DNA from: Roseovarius indicus | GTDB lineage: Bacteria > Pseudomonadota > Alphaproteobacteria > Rhodobacterales > Rhodobacteraceae | NCBI RefSeq assembly: GCF_008728195.1 | Contig: NZ_CP031599.1 | Location: forward strand, 124,001 to 188,000 | DNA length: 64,000 nt | Direction of reading: 5' to 3' | Shown: one piece after another, positions 1 to 8,989 of the stretch | How the letters are laid out: each line of letters begins with the position of its first letter | Position numbering within the stretch: position 1 is the first letter of the stretch | Notes under the pieces: generated by a model | What the model was told of the DNA's origin: nothing | The model's database searches: none | The model's input: only the letters and a program-made list of their open reading frames with translations | Made by a program: the position numbers and the translations under genes

Positions 1-1377
1 TTCTGGCAATGCTGCGGCGCCTCCATCGGCATCGCGCAGGGCGGGGGCGTCGGCAAATACCTGGCGCAATGGATGGTCTATGGCGACAGCGAGATCAACA
101 TGGCCTGCTGCGATCCGCGCCGCTTTGGCGGCTTCGCCGATCAAAACTACACCCGTGCCAAGTCTTTCGAGGATTATCACGAGATGTTCGTGACCCCCTT
201 GCCAGGGCGTGAATCCGCCGCCGGGCGCGAGGTGCTCACTACCCCGCTCCATGAGCCATTGAAAGCAAAGGGCGCGGCCTATACCCAGGTCTTCGGCTGG
301 GAACGACCCATGTATTTCGCCCCCGAAGGTTTCGTCGAAGACCTGCAATTCCGCCGCAACAACACCTTCGACATCGTGGCCGAAGAATGCCGCGCGGTGC
401 GCGAGAGGGTGGGCATCTGCGACCTGTCGAGCTTTGCCAAATTCGACGTCACCGGGCCGGATGCCGGGGCGCTCCTGGACCGGCTGACCGCCAACCGGCT
501 ACCCAAGAACAAGGGCGGCATCTGCCTAACCCATGTTCTGTCCGAAAATGGCAGGATCATCGGTGAATGGACCATCACAAGGTTGGCCGACGACCGGTTC
601 TACGTGTTGACCGGGGCAGGGGCAGAGCTTCAGGCGCTGGATTGCCTCAGCGAGGCAGGCGATGGTGTAACGGTGACCAACGTCACCTACGATTACGGCA
701 TGCTTGTTGTGGCCGGCCCCAAGGCGCGCGACGTCCTGCAACCCCTTACCGATGCCGATCTTAGCACCCCGTCCTTTCGCTGGCTGTCCGGGCAGGAGAT
801 CACCATTGCCGGAGTTCCGCTGCGGGCGCTGCGCGTGAATTACGTCGGCGAGTTGGGATGGGAGTTGCATGCGCCGATGGCGGAATTGGCCAAGCTATAT
901 GATGCGATCTGGGCCGAAGGCACCGCCCACGGCATCGCAGATTTCGGCGTGCATGCGGTGAACAGCCTGCGGATGGAAAAGGCCTATCACGGCATGAATG
1001 CGGAACTGACCAACGAGATCACGCTGATCGAGGCCAATAGCGCACGCTTCTATGCCCCCGACAAGGGCGACTTCCGGGGCCGTGCCGGGACCGAGAATGT
1101 GCGCCAGCAAGGCATCGCCACTAAACTTGTCTATGGCGAGGTCGCCGCCACTGATTGTGACATCCATGGGGGCGAGGCGGTCATGCAGGGCGACAAGGTC
1201 GTTGGCGTCTGCACTTCGGGCGGCTACGGCCATGCGACAGGAAAGAGCCTGGGGTTTGCCTATGTTGACCCGGAAGTGAGCGACGGGCTGGAGGTTGTCA
1301 TCCTGGGGGAACGCCGGGCGTTGAAGTTGCTTGGTTCTCCGGTCTGGGATCCCTCCAACGCGCGGCAAAAGGCTTAG
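1..1377 (+). CDS. Dimethylglycine/sarcosine dehydrogenase-type FAD oxidoreductase, 3' part (GcvT-like domain)
   Basis: The frame is open from base 1, so the gene begins left of the window; 458 codons are visible. The first part (FWQCCGASIG, then KYLAQWMVYG) matches the end of the FAD domain of DMGDH/SARDH-like enzymes. The rest is an aminomethyltransferase (GcvT) folate-binding domain, with SSFAKFDVTGPDA, the NYVGELGWELH segment and the GRAG and GYGHATGKSLGFAYV stretches typical of that fold. Such enzymes oxidatively demethylate N-methyl amino acids and pass the one-carbon unit to tetrahydrofolate. The substrate cannot be told from the C-terminal part. It is probably core DNA left of the accessory island. 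Confidence 0.85.
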   Translation, partial: FWQCCGASIGIAQGGGVGKYLAQWMVYGDSEINMACCDPRRFGGFADQNYTRAKSFEDYHEMFVTPLPGRESAAGREVLTTPLHEPLKAKGAAYTQVFGWERPMYFAPEGFVEDLQFRRNNTFDIVAEECRAVRERVGICDLSSFAKFDVTGPDAGALLDRLTANRLPKNKGGICLTHVLSENGRIIGEWTITRLADDRFYVLTGAGAELQALDCLSEAGDGVTVTNVTYDYGMLVVAGPKARDVLQPLTDADLSTPSFRWLSGQEITIAGVPLRALRVNYVGELGWELHAPMAELAKLYDAIWAEGTAHGIADFGVHAVNSLRMEKAYHGMNAELTNEITLIEANSARFYAPDKGDFRGRAGTENVRQQGIATKLVYGEVAATDCDIHGGEAVMQGDKVVGVCTSGGYGHATGKSLGFAYVDPEVSDGLEVVILGERRALKLLGSPVWDPSNARQKA

Positions 1378-1532
1378 CAGATTGCCAGGCTTGTCCCGTT
1401 CGTTTCATCCGCGGCAACCAGCACAATGGGCTCCTACCAGACCTTCTCTTCGGGCGCACCTTTCGGTGATATGCTCTATTGCCAACGTCGGGTTGGCGTT
1501 GAGGCAGGGAGTGGCGGATCGGAGTAACCGCC

Positions 1533-2165
1533 ATGACAATTGCGAACTTACCTGCCATTCGAGCCTGCCGGCCCGCTTGGAACAAAGGCCGTGTTATCGG
1601 CCAGAAGCGACCATTGATGCCCAAGCACGTCTGGGCCATTCGCGTTCGTCTTGAGATTGCCGAGAACCACCGGGACCTGGCTCTCTTCAACCTCGCCATC
1701 GACAGTAAACTGCGAGGGTGTGATCTGGTAAAGCTCAAGGTGGCCGACGTCTACGCCTCCGGCCAAGTCAAGGAGCGAGCTTCGGTCATCCAAAGCAAGA
1801 CACAGGGGCCAGTGCGTTTCGAGATTACGGAGGGCACAAGCAAGTCGCTTGCGCGATGGATGGATGAACCGCTGATGGTTGGCTCAGAATTTCTTTGGCC
1901 CGGCCGGTTTCATGAGCGCCTGCACATATCGACGCGGCAGTACGCCCGGCTCGTGCGGGAATGGGTGAGTTTCATTGGGTTGGATGCCACGTCCTACGGC
2001 ACGCACTCGATGCGCCGGACCAAGGTTGCACAAATCTACAAGAAGACCGGGAACCTGCGTGCCGTGCAGCTCCTGCTCGGTCACACCAAGATGGACAGCA
2101 CCGTCCGATATCTCGGGGTTGAGCTCGAGGACGCTCTGGCAATCTCTGAAAGCGTAGAAATCTAA
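1533..2165 (+). CDS. Small tyrosine recombinase/integrase
   Basis: A 210-residue protein made almost wholly of the catalytic domain of phage-integrase family recombinases. The active-site residues are visible: Arg in KLRGCDL, the HxxR pair in THSMRR, His in LLGHTKM and the nucleophile Tyr in TVRYLGV. The N-terminal SAM-like DNA-binding domain is very short, as in a group of approximately 200-residue integrases found in alphaproteobacterial islands. A GGAG-type ribosome site lies about 12 bases before the chosen ATG. The gene stands at the left edge of a region rich in broken genes, so it may mark an integration border. No tRNA or direct-repeat attachment site was recognised next to it. Confidence 0.85.
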   Translation: MTIANLPAIRACRPAWNKGRVIGQKRPLMPKHVWAIRVRLEIAENHRDLALFNLAIDSKLRGCDLVKLKVADVYASGQVKERASVIQSKTQGPVRFEITEGTSKSLARWMDEPLMVGSEFLWPGRFHERLHISTRQYARLVREWVSFIGLDATSYGTHSMRRTKVAQIYKKTGNLRAVQLLLGHTKMDSTVRYLGVELEDALAISESVEI

Positions 2166-2171
2166 GACCCG

Positions 2172-2195
2172 GGGCCGCCTTCAATGGCGGCCCTT
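2172..2195 (+). terminator. Hairpin after the integrase gene
   Basis: A perfect 8-bp stem, GGGCCGCC (2172-2179) with GGCGGCCC (2186-2193), and a 6-base loop, starting 7 bases after the recombinase stop codon and followed by TT. It fits a Rho-independent terminator with a weak T tract. Confidence 0.6.
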
Positions 2196-2375
2196 GGCAG
2201 TCATTCAAACGAGGCGTCTCGAATGACCGCTCCTCTGCTCGATGCGGCCATACCCATATCGAAGCGCGCGCGAGCCCTGACCTGCGGGATGACTGTATCC
2301 CTCCTCCGAGGGCGTAATGTCGGATGTTGCTGAGCAAACCAATGTTCTCAGCCAGGGAAATCTCAACTTCTGGCC
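2196..2375. other. Intergenic stretch, nothing recognised
   Basis: About 180 bases between the integrase terminator and the end of the SulP-linked HTH gene. No convincing gene, repeat or RNA was seen. Short open frames here lack a start with a ribosome site and resemble no family known to me. Confidence 0.4.
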
Positions 2376-2627
2376 TCATCGGCGTGCATCCGTCGTCGAC
2401 GTGACCGTGCGCTCCCAGATGCGTGTCCAAGCGACCCGCTCGGCGGGCTGCACAAGTCCGTCGCGCTCCATCCGCCGCAGAAGATGGAGGATCCCGCTGT
2501 TGCTCATCCCGAGCGCATCGCGCAATTCCGCCTGGGTTCGCGGGCGCTCCAGAGCCTCCAGAACATAGCGTCGCCGGGCCTCCGCCCGACCGTTCCGGCG
2601 CCGCGCTGCCCTGCTGGTTCCGGGCAT
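2376..2627 (-). CDS. Small winged-helix transcriptional regulator
   Basis: An 83-residue basic protein with a winged helix-turn-helix: the segment RTQAELRDALGMSNSGILHLL is followed by RRMERDGLV, the recognition helix and start of the wing seen in MarR/ArsR-like regulators. Its ATG overlaps the TGA of the SulP reading frame by one base (TGATG), so it is translationally coupled to the transporter gene and likely acts on it. An in-frame start 12 codons upstream is possible but would lie inside SulP. There is no effector domain. Target and ligand are unknown. Confidence 0.6.
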   Translation of the reverse strand: MPGTSRAARRRNGRAEARRRYVLEALERPRTQAELRDALGMSNSGILHLLRRMERDGLVQPAERVAWTRIWERTVTSTTDARR

Positions 2628-4348
2628 CAAGTGGCCTCCCGCTCGTTTGTGGCGGCATCGCACATCTCCGCAATGGCCTCGTCGACTGTAGTGGCGTAGT
2701 GGACCACCGGGGACTTCAAGCCGTGCGTGGCGAAGACGCGCTGGATCTCCCGGCTTGCCCCCGTGAGCCAGATGGCAACACCCCGCTTCCGCGCCTTGTG
2801 GGCCAGCCCCTCGATCATGTTGGCGCCGGTCGAATCGAGGAAAGGCACGGACGAGAAATCGACGATCAGCGCCTTGTGGGTGTCCTGGATGCGATCGAGC
2901 ACGGAGCCGATGGAGGCGGTCGCGCCGAAGAACAGCGCACCGACGATCCGGTAGATGACGACGTCGGGGTTCTGGGCCTCATTTTCGTCATACGCGCCGC
3001 GCGGGTGGGCGGTGTCGGCCTCGTCGCGACCGACGAAAGCGCTGTCTGCCTTAACATCTGTTGTCCGGCTCATGCGATGGATGACGAGAACCGAACCCAG
3101 TGCGAAGCCGACCACGATGGCCTCGGTCAAATCGCGGAAGATGGTCAGCAGGAATGTGACGCCCAGCACCGTCGCCTCCCCCCAGCCCGAGCGGACGAGG
3201 ATCGCGATGGCCGATTACTCGACCATGTTCCAGGCAACGACAACCAGCACGCCGGCGAGCGCGGCAAGTGGAATGAACGAGGCGAGCGGGGCAGCGACCA
3301 ACATGAACAAGAGCAAAAACGCGGCGTGCAGCATACCGGCTACCGGACCATGCGCACTGGCCCGGACATTTGTCGCGGTTCGCGCGATCGTGCCGGTCAC
3401 GCAGAACCCGCCAAAGAGGGACGATCCGATGTTAGCCGCACCCTGCGCCACGAGTTCGCAATTCGACCGGTGGCGGCGGCCGGTCATGCCGTCCGCGACG
3501 ACGGCAGACAGCAACGACTCGATGGCACCCAGCAAGGTGAAGGAGATTGCGGCCGGCAGGACCGCGAGGATGGTCTCCATCGAGAGCGAAGGCAGGCTGG
3601 GCGCAGGAAGCGTCGACGGGATGCCGCCGAATCTTGTGCCGATGGTCTGCACCGGCAACGAGAGCATGGCGGTCGCAGTAGCGGCAAACCCGACGGCGAT
3701 CAGCATTCCCGGCCAGTGCGGGCGCCAGCGTCGCAAACCGAGGATCACGGCGATCGTTGCAGCGGAAACGCCGAGCGCGGCTGGCGTCAGGCTCGACCGT
3801 GCGGCCCAGAGAGCCGGGACCTTTTCCAGGAGTTCGCCTGGTTCATTCTCCAGCGCCAGGCCGAACAACTCCCTGACCTGACTGGCGAAGATGATCACCG
3901 CGATTCCAGCGGTGAACCCGACCGTGACCGGATAGGGGATGAACTTGATGAAGGCACCAAGCCTCAGGAATCCCGCGGCGGCCATCATCAGCCCCGAGAG
4001 GAAGGTGGCGAGGATCAGCCCCTCCATCCCATGCTGGGCCACGGTCGCGGCAACCAGCACGATGAAGGCTCCGGCCGGGCCGCCGATCTGGAACCGCGAT
4101 CCACCCAGAAGCGAGACGAGGAAGCCGCCGACGATGGCCGTGTAGAGCCCCTGTGCCGGCGTCGCGCCTGAGGCTATGGCGATGGCCATCGAGAGCGGCA
4201 GCGCAACGATGGCCACGGTCAGTCCGGCAATCGCATCGGCCTGCAACTGCACCGGGCCATAGCCTTCGCGCAGGACGGTGACGAGCTTGGGGGTGAACAG
4301 TTCGGAGAACCTGGGGGCGTCGCTCTGCCCGGTTGTCGTGTTTTTCAT
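2627..4348 (-). pseudogene. SulP-family anion transporter, interrupted by an in-frame TAA
   Basis: The first 377 codons encode the membrane core of a SulP (SLC26-like) sulfate/bicarbonate transporter, with GLTVAIVALPLSMAIAIASG and QIGGPAGAFIVLVA. An in-frame TAA at 3217-3215 follows AWNMVE. The same frame then continues uninterrupted with the last membrane helix and a full STAS domain (VDFSSVPFLDSTGANMIEGL) to a stop at 2627. Read through, the protein is 573 residues, the normal family length. Since there is no frameshift, this is one nonsense change in an otherwise well-kept gene. A start 4 codons upstream (4360) is also possible. Product and export of the separate pieces are doubtful. Confidence 0.85.
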
Positions 4349-4424
4349 GTGTGGCCGCACCTTTGGGAAGGAAGCGGCGGGATCGTCGGCTTGGTGTCGG
4401 CGGTCGCCGTCGCGCGGGGAGGGA

Positions 4425-4685
4425 TCAGTGTTCTGGTGGAGGGGCTTTCAAACGCACACCGCGCCCGCTTGCCGTGCTGACGGAGCCTTCTCCGATCAGC
4501 TCGATGCCGGCGCGCTCGAGTGCCGCGACGACCTTGGTCAGGCTGTCCACGACGCCGCGCACATTGCCGCTGCCGGCTTCCATGCGCTGGATCGTCGGGA
4601 CGGAGAGTCCCGCCAGTTGGGCCAGCGTCTTCTGGTCAATGCTAAGAAGGGCGCGCGCCGCACGCATCTGTGGGCCTGTGATCAT
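4425..4685 (-). CDS. XRE-type helix-turn-helix regulator next to SulP
   Basis: An 86-residue protein whose first 60 residues form a Cro/CI helix-turn-helix: MRAARALLSIDQKTLAQLAG, then LSVPTIQRMEAG, a pattern in which the recognition helix is SVPTIQRM. The C-terminal tail (GVRLKAPPP) is that of the short XRE regulators often found beside SulP genes. It lies 76 bases upstream of the SulP gene on the same strand and probably heads the same transcript. The start at 4685 (MITGPQ) is preferred over 4715 because the HTH begins right after it. An A/T-rich stretch at 4715-4745 probably holds its promoter. Confidence 0.75.
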   Translation of the reverse strand: MITGPQMRAARALLSIDQKTLAQLAGLSVPTIQRMEAGSGNVRGVVDSLTKVVAALERAGIELIGEGSVSTASGRGVRLKAPPPEH

Positions 4686-4911
4686 TGTGCCTACCTGAAA
4701 TGTGATAAGCGACACTTAAACGATTATCTTTGATATTTCAAACATCTTCTTTCTGCAAAGACCGACGTTTGAAAGGTTCGAAAGTCTCAAAAGCCAGTGC
4801 AAGCCATTGACCTGGCCCCGTTTCGTTTCATCGAGTTGGGACGCGCGTCACCAAGCCCCTACAGCCTCATGATACTTCGGCGCACTTCTCCATCGAGGCC
4901 AGATGGGGCTC

Positions 4912-5934
4912 CTACGCCTGCAAGCCCGTCACGGCTCTCAGGTCGAGGTCCAGCGTCGCTGTCATGCCGTTCGGGCTGAAGTCCCTGGAGAATTTCCCTG
5001 CGAGCGAAGAGCCAACCGTGCTCTGGCACATGTGTGTCCCAAAACCCACGTAACCGGGTTCGCCAGACGCGGGCTTGGTGGCGCAGTCTTCCGTCCACTG
5101 AACGATCAGCCGATCGTCATGCTCATGCGCCTGGATCGCGATGCCATCTCCTGCTTCGGAGAGACCGCCGTATTTGACGGCATTGGTCGCCAGCTCAAAA
5201 ATGACCAGCGACAGGGGCGTGATGGCGGCCGGGCAGACGTTGAGCGGGGGCACATCCAGTGTCACGGACGCGCCCCCGCTGAAGGGTTCCAGGATCGAGT
5301 TGATGAGTTGGTCCAGAGCAGTGCCCTCCGGCCTTGCTCCGGCGGGATCGTCAACGGCGCGCGCATGGACCGAGGCCAACGCGAGGAGGCGTTGGCGCAT
5401 TACAGTGACAAGCTCCTGCACGCTCTCCGCCTGCCGCGCGGCGATGGATAGGAGACCGCCTGCCACCGCGAAGGAATTTCCGACCCGATGGCGCATTTCG
5501 GAGAGAAGGAGCTGCTGCCGCTCTGCAGCCTGGCGTTGCAGCGTGATATCCCGTGCGATCTTCGACGCGCCGATGATTTTCCCGTTTACATTGCGCACCG
5601 GTGAAACGGTGAGCGAGATCGGCACAAGACTTCCGTCCTTGCGCTTCCGGGTCGTCTCCAGGTTGGAGATCCGCTCTCCGCGGCTCAACCGCGCGATGAA
5701 ATCGGCTTCTTCGTCCATACGATCATCAGGGAAGATCAGTGTGATCGACCGTCCGATGGCCTCCTCGGCCGAGTAGCCGAACAGTCGTTCCGCACCCGGG
5801 TTCCAGCTCCGAATGATACTGTCGAGCCCCTTCGTGATGATGGCGTCATCCGACCCCTCGACGATCGCCGCGAGGTATTGCTGAAGGCTTTCTGGAGCGT
5901 CGAGTTCTGAGGATTCACTCTTTATCATGTTCAT
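4912..5934 (-). CDS. PAS-domain HWE/HisKA_2 sensor histidine kinase
   Basis: A soluble sensor kinase of about 340 residues with no membrane segment. Residues about 20-140 form a PAS domain with PAC motif (IIRSWNPGAERLFGYSAEEA, later ISLTVSPVRNVNGKIIGASK). The phosphoacceptor region is SEMRHRVGNSFAVAGG, the variant H-box of the HWE/HisKA_2 group, and the ATP-binding N-box is FELATNAVKYG. These kinases are common in alphaproteobacteria, often in blue-light or general stress signalling, but no LOV Cys motif (NCRFLQ) is visible here, so the cue is unknown. No response regulator is adjacent. The start at 5934 (MNMIKSES) was chosen; 5955 is also in frame. Confidence 0.8.
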   Translation of the reverse strand: MNMIKSESSELDAPESLQQYLAAIVEGSDDAIITKGLDSIIRSWNPGAERLFGYSAEEAIGRSITLIFPDDRMDEEADFIARLSRGERISNLETTRKRKDGSLVPISLTVSPVRNVNGKIIGASKIARDITLQRQAAERQQLLLSEMRHRVGNSFAVAGGLLSIAARQAESVQELVTVMRQRLLALASVHARAVDDPAGARPEGTALDQLINSILEPFSGGASVTLDVPPLNVCPAAITPLSLVIFELATNAVKYGGLSEAGDGIAIQAHEHDDRLIVQWTEDCATKPASGEPGYVGFGTHMCQSTVGSSLAGKFSRDFSPNGMTATLDLDLRAVTGLQA

Positions 5935-5955
5935 TACAGCATATCCGATCCGCAA

Positions 5956-6300
5956 AGATTAGGGCAATTCCCTTTGGTTGGCACAAACCACAAGCGACGA
6001 AGCGAGAAAGCGAGGATCTGTGCGTGTCGCCCCGCACATTCTGACACCCTCACCTCGTCTTCCGTTAATAGCTCGGTGGGACCTGAACTGCGGAGGTCCA
6101 CGAGGTCCGAATTGTTAGCAAGTCCCTCTGACCTGCCGTTCCCCCGATCTCTTCAATTTCTGGTTGGAAGCCGATCCCAGCATGAAGCTGGTCGCTGCCT
6201 GGGGTGTGAAAGTCTGCAGGCGACTTCCTCCAGGCAAAAGTCCTGACATCCTCCGCCCGCGACATGGCAGCCAGAGGGGGCCGCGATGTCGGGAAAACAG
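5956..6300. other. Intergenic stretch without a recognised gene
   Basis: About 345 bases between the kinase start and the end of the L,D-transpeptidase gene. Short open frames on both strands show no known domain and no good ribosome site. It presumably holds the kinase promoter near 5940-6000. Confidence 0.4.
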
Positions 6301-6915
6301 TCAGCTCTGGCGGGAGAGTGACTCGCTGGGGCGCTTTGGATAGAGCACCACGCGAGCGTTCATCGGCACTTTCTCATAGAGGTCGATCATATGATTGTTC
6401 ACGAGGCCCGCGCAGCCGTTAGACACCGCGCGCCCTATGGTTCCGGGGTCGTCTGTGCCGTGAATGCGAAGGAAGGTGTCGCCACGTTCTTCGGTAAAAA
6501 GATAGAGCGCCCGTGCTCCGAGAGGATTGCCGGGACCTCCGGGCATGCCCTCATCGGCGTATTGCGCATATTTCTCTGGCTCGCGTTCAATCATGCCTGG
6601 CGTGGGCGTCCAGGAAGGCCAGACCTTCTTTGCACCGATGTAGAATTCGCCGGCTTCATAGAGATCGCCGCGCCCGATTCGGACCGGATACATCCAAGCC
6701 AGCCCGTCGGGCAGAGTCCAGAAGAGACGGAAAAGACCGGGAGAGACATGCACCTCGCCGGGCGGGAGCGACTTGTTCAACCCGACAATACGCGGTGTCA
6801 TCAGATCGGCGACTTGCGTTTTCTCCTGCGCGCGTAGAAGAGCGGGAGTCGCAAGGCTTGCGGCGGCGGTGATGCCGAGCCTTAGAACGCCGCGACGCGT
6901 CGTGGTTATACTCAT
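6301..6915 (-). CDS. Tat-exported L,D-transpeptidase (YkuD family)
   Basis: A 204-residue periplasmic cell-wall enzyme forming 3-3 peptidoglycan cross-links or anchoring proteins. The N terminus has a twin-arginine signal (TTTRRGVLRLGITAAAS, with cleavage near LLRAQ). The catalytic signature is complete: HGTDDP followed by SNGCAGLVN, with the nucleophile Cys and the preceding His. The segment NPLGARALYLF is typical of the ErfK/YbiS/YcfS/YnhG-like group. The start at 6915 gives a proper Tat signal; 6948 would add an unlikely extension. A TTAAG direct repeat with 11-bp period (6978-6993) lies upstream and matches the one in front of dsbD, suggesting control by the neighbouring QseB-like regulator. 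Confidence 0.9.
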   Translation of the reverse strand: MSITTTRRGVLRLGITAAASLATPALLRAQEKTQVADLMTPRIVGLNKSLPPGEVHVSPGLFRLFWTLPDGLAWMYPVRIGRGDLYEAGEFYIGAKKVWPSWTPTPGMIEREPEKYAQYADEGMPGGPGNPLGARALYLFTEERGDTFLRIHGTDDPGTIGRAVSNGCAGLVNNHMIDLYEKVPMNARVVLYPKRPSESLSRQS

Positions 6916-6977
6916 TGATCCCTTTCCTCTGTCAGCGCCGCGCGGCATGGGCGGCGCCTTCCGAGTGTCATGCCTGC

Positions 6978-6993
6978 CTTAACACAGGCTTAA
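6978..6993 (-). promoter_or_regulatory. Candidate OmpR/QseB-type direct-repeat box upstream of the L,D-transpeptidase
   Basis: CTTAA occurs at 6978-6982 and again at 6989-6993, an 11-bp period, one helical turn, as expected for a winged-helix response-regulator dimer. Read on the minus strand, toward the L,D-transpeptidase gene, it is TTAAG-N6-TTAAG, nearly the same as the TTAAGG-N5-TTAAGG box at 11046-11062. It overlaps the stop codon of the EF-hand gene. Confidence 0.5.
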
Positions 6994-7379
6994 CCTCCAC
7001 GAGCAGCACTTCGCGCCGCTTCGAATTCCTCGAATGTCAGGGAGCCGCTGACATCCTCGTCGAATTTCTCGAACATGCCGTGATGCCCTTCGAGGAACTC
7101 GGACAGCTGCAATTCCTGATCCTCATCGGCATCGAAGACCGAAAGCGGCCGAGCAGGACCCTTGAATTCGTCTATGGTGAGGACGCCGTCCTGGTTCGCA
7201 TCCATCTTGGTGAACTGATCGACACGGACTTGGTAGGCTTCCGGCCATTGGATGACGTCGTCACCGTTCAGATCCAGCCGGTCGAAGGCTGCCTGAGCCC
7301 CCGAGGCGGCGACCGCGGGAAGTGCGGCGGCGGACATGCCGAGACCAATCACTACTGCGAAGAATTCTGCACTACGCAT
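6990..7379 (-). CDS. Exported EF-hand calcium-binding protein
   Basis: A 129-residue protein with a Sec signal peptide (MRSAEFFAVVIGLGMSAAA, cleavage after AVAAS). The mature part is a string of EF-hand loops: DLNGDDVIQWPE, DANQDGVLTIDE, DADEDQELQLSE and DEDVSGSLTFEE. All four have acidic residues at loop positions 1, 3 and 12, so Ca2+ binding is likely. It lies between the L,D-transpeptidase and the MBL/rhodanese gene on the same strand; 75 bases separate its stop from the transpeptidase start. The start at 7379 follows a ribosome site and gives the signal peptide; the longer open frame to 7502 is rejected. The exact role is unknown. Confidence 0.85.
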   Translation of the reverse strand: MRSAEFFAVVIGLGMSAAALPAVAASGAQAAFDRLDLNGDDVIQWPEAYQVRVDQFTKMDANQDGVLTIDEFKGPARPLSVFDADEDQELQLSEFLEGHHGMFEKFDEDVSGSLTFEEFEAARSAARGG

Positions 7380-7435
7380 TGTTGCTGTCCTTTCATAGTT
7401 TCGAGTGAAGTTCCGGCGCGCCTTGCGCCATGCTG

Positions 7436-8824
7436 CTACGCGTGCGCTGCAACCTTCAGCCCGGCGCCCGTCCATGCCTTCCAGCTGCCGGGCACATTCC
7501 AAACCTTTTCAAAGCCATTGGCGGCAAGGATGCTTGAGGCGATGCTGGCGCGGAAGCCACTCGCACAATAAGTCGCGATCTCTGCACTACGATCCAACTC
7601 TCCGAGAGATTCCGGAAGCTCGCCCAGGAAAATATGTTTGGCTTCCGGAACGTGCCCTGCTTGCCACTCCTCGTCCTTACGGACATCAAGCGGCAAGACG
7701 TCCGCCTCGGCCAACTCGTGAACCGTCATCTGCGGAATGCGGCGCAGCTCGAGCCCAGTCTCGCGCCACGCGCCGATGCCGCGGGCCAGGTATCCGCCGA
7801 AATCGGTAAAGCCGACACGCCAGAGCAATGTCAGGACTTCGTCCAGCCGGGAATCGTCTTCGAGGACCAGGTAGAGGGGCTTCTCGGGGTCGAGCAGCCA
7901 ACCCGCCCACACCGACAGTTCCGGCTGGGCACCAATATTGATGGAGCCGGGAATATGCCCGCCGCCGAAGGCTTGCATGTCGCGGACATCGAGCACTTGG
8001 GCATTATTTCCGGTCGCCTCCGCGAAGAGCCCAGGGGTAAGCGGCGGAACACGGGGAAGGTTCGCCATAACCGGCGGGCCGCCGGCATTGACCTTCTTGA
8101 GCCGGGGGTAGTGCGTCGGAACCGGCGGCGCGTCCTCGGTCATTGCCGCCTTGAAGGCGTCGAGTTCGGTTATCTGCACATACTTGTTGTGCCGACGTTC
8201 ATAACCGATAGTGCTGGACATGCGGTCTCCAATGTCGGGGCCGCATTCAGAACCGGCTCCGTGGCAAGGGTAGATGATCACCCCGTCGGGAAGGCCCATG
8301 TAGAAATCCTGCGTTGTGCGGAAAAGCTTTTCGGTCAGCTCCTCAGTCTGGTCGTCGCCGAGAAGGTCGGGGCGCCCCACTGAATCCACGAAGAAACTGT
8401 CGCCGGTCAGAACCCCCCAAGGGTCTTCCGTGTCGCCCTCGTGGAGAAGGAACGCGACGTGTTCGGGGGTATGCCCGGGCGTATGCCGAACGACCATCCG
8501 AGCGTCGCCGAAGGTGAAACTGTCGCCGCCGCGGATCGCCTCATATTCGAAATCGTATTGCGCCCCGTCCTCTACGCTTACACAGAGGCGGGCTTGGTCG
8601 CCCAGCCGCGCGACCAGCTCGCGTGCGCCGCTCATGAAGTCGGCGTGGATGTGAGTCTCAAACACATGCGTGATTGCAAGGCCGTAGTGCCGGGCGAGGT
8701 CGAGATAGACGTCGACGTCCGGCCTCGGGTCGATGACAGCGGCCACGCCCGCGTCGTCGTCACCGACCAAGTAGGAACATTGCGCAACGCCATCGGCGAG
8801 AATCTGTTCGAAACGGAGTGTCAT
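7436..8824 (-). CDS. Persulfide dioxygenase-like MBL-fold hydrolase with two rhodanese domains
   Basis: A 462-residue cytoplasmic protein. Residues 1-240 are a metallo-beta-lactamase fold of the ETHE1/persulfide-dioxygenase type, with the iron-binding motif THIHADF, then HTPGHTPEHV and GDSFFVDSVGRPDL. Two rhodanese modules follow. The first (VLDVRDMQAFGGGHIPGSIN) lacks an active-site Cys, having VLEDDS in its place. The second keeps it in TYCASGFRAS. This CstB/BlhA-like arrangement oxidises glutathione or low-molecular-weight persulfides to sulfite or thiosulfate, a sulfide-detoxification role. A perfect palindrome at 8871-8888 lies at its promoter. It is the first gene of a minus-strand run with the EF-hand gene. 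Confidence 0.88.
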   Translation of the reverse strand: MTLRFEQILADGVAQCSYLVGDDDAGVAAVIDPRPDVDVYLDLARHYGLAITHVFETHIHADFMSGARELVARLGDQARLCVSVEDGAQYDFEYEAIRGGDSFTFGDARMVVRHTPGHTPEHVAFLLHEGDTEDPWGVLTGDSFFVDSVGRPDLLGDDQTEELTEKLFRTTQDFYMGLPDGVIIYPCHGAGSECGPDIGDRMSSTIGYERRHNKYVQITELDAFKAAMTEDAPPVPTHYPRLKKVNAGGPPVMANLPRVPPLTPGLFAEATGNNAQVLDVRDMQAFGGGHIPGSINIGAQPELSVWAGWLLDPEKPLYLVLEDDSRLDEVLTLLWRVGFTDFGGYLARGIGAWRETGLELRRIPQMTVHELAEADVLPLDVRKDEEWQAGHVPEAKHIFLGELPESLGELDRSAEIATYCASGFRASIASSILAANGFEKVWNVPGSWKAWTGAGLKVAAHA

Positions 8825-8870
8825 CGGCAGGTCTCCTTGTCGTCTTGCTTGACGAAGAACGCACCAAACA

Positions 8871-8888
8871 AATTCAGGTTCCTGAATT
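8871..8888. promoter_or_regulatory. Palindromic operator before the persulfide dioxygenase gene
   Basis: AATTCAGG (8871-8878), TT, CCTGAATT (8881-8888): a perfect 8-bp inverted repeat 47 bases upstream of the persulfide-dioxygenase ATG. Its symmetry and place suit a dimeric repressor, such as a persulfide-sensing ArsR or CsoR-type protein; no gene for one is adjacent. Confidence 0.55.
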
Positions 8889-8989
8889 CAAAAATCCCTG
8901 CTGGTTTTGCCCGCACGCGCGAGTTCCAAGATCCCGCCGTCACGTTTAGTTGGTCCTCATCGGATGAGTGCGTTTGACTGCGTCAGTTT

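Noticed and set aside
2423..4171. A 582-codon open frame on the plus strand across the SulP gene
   Set aside because: It is the antisense of SulP in high-GC DNA, with very Arg/Gly/Asp-rich, domain-free sequence and no ribosome site.
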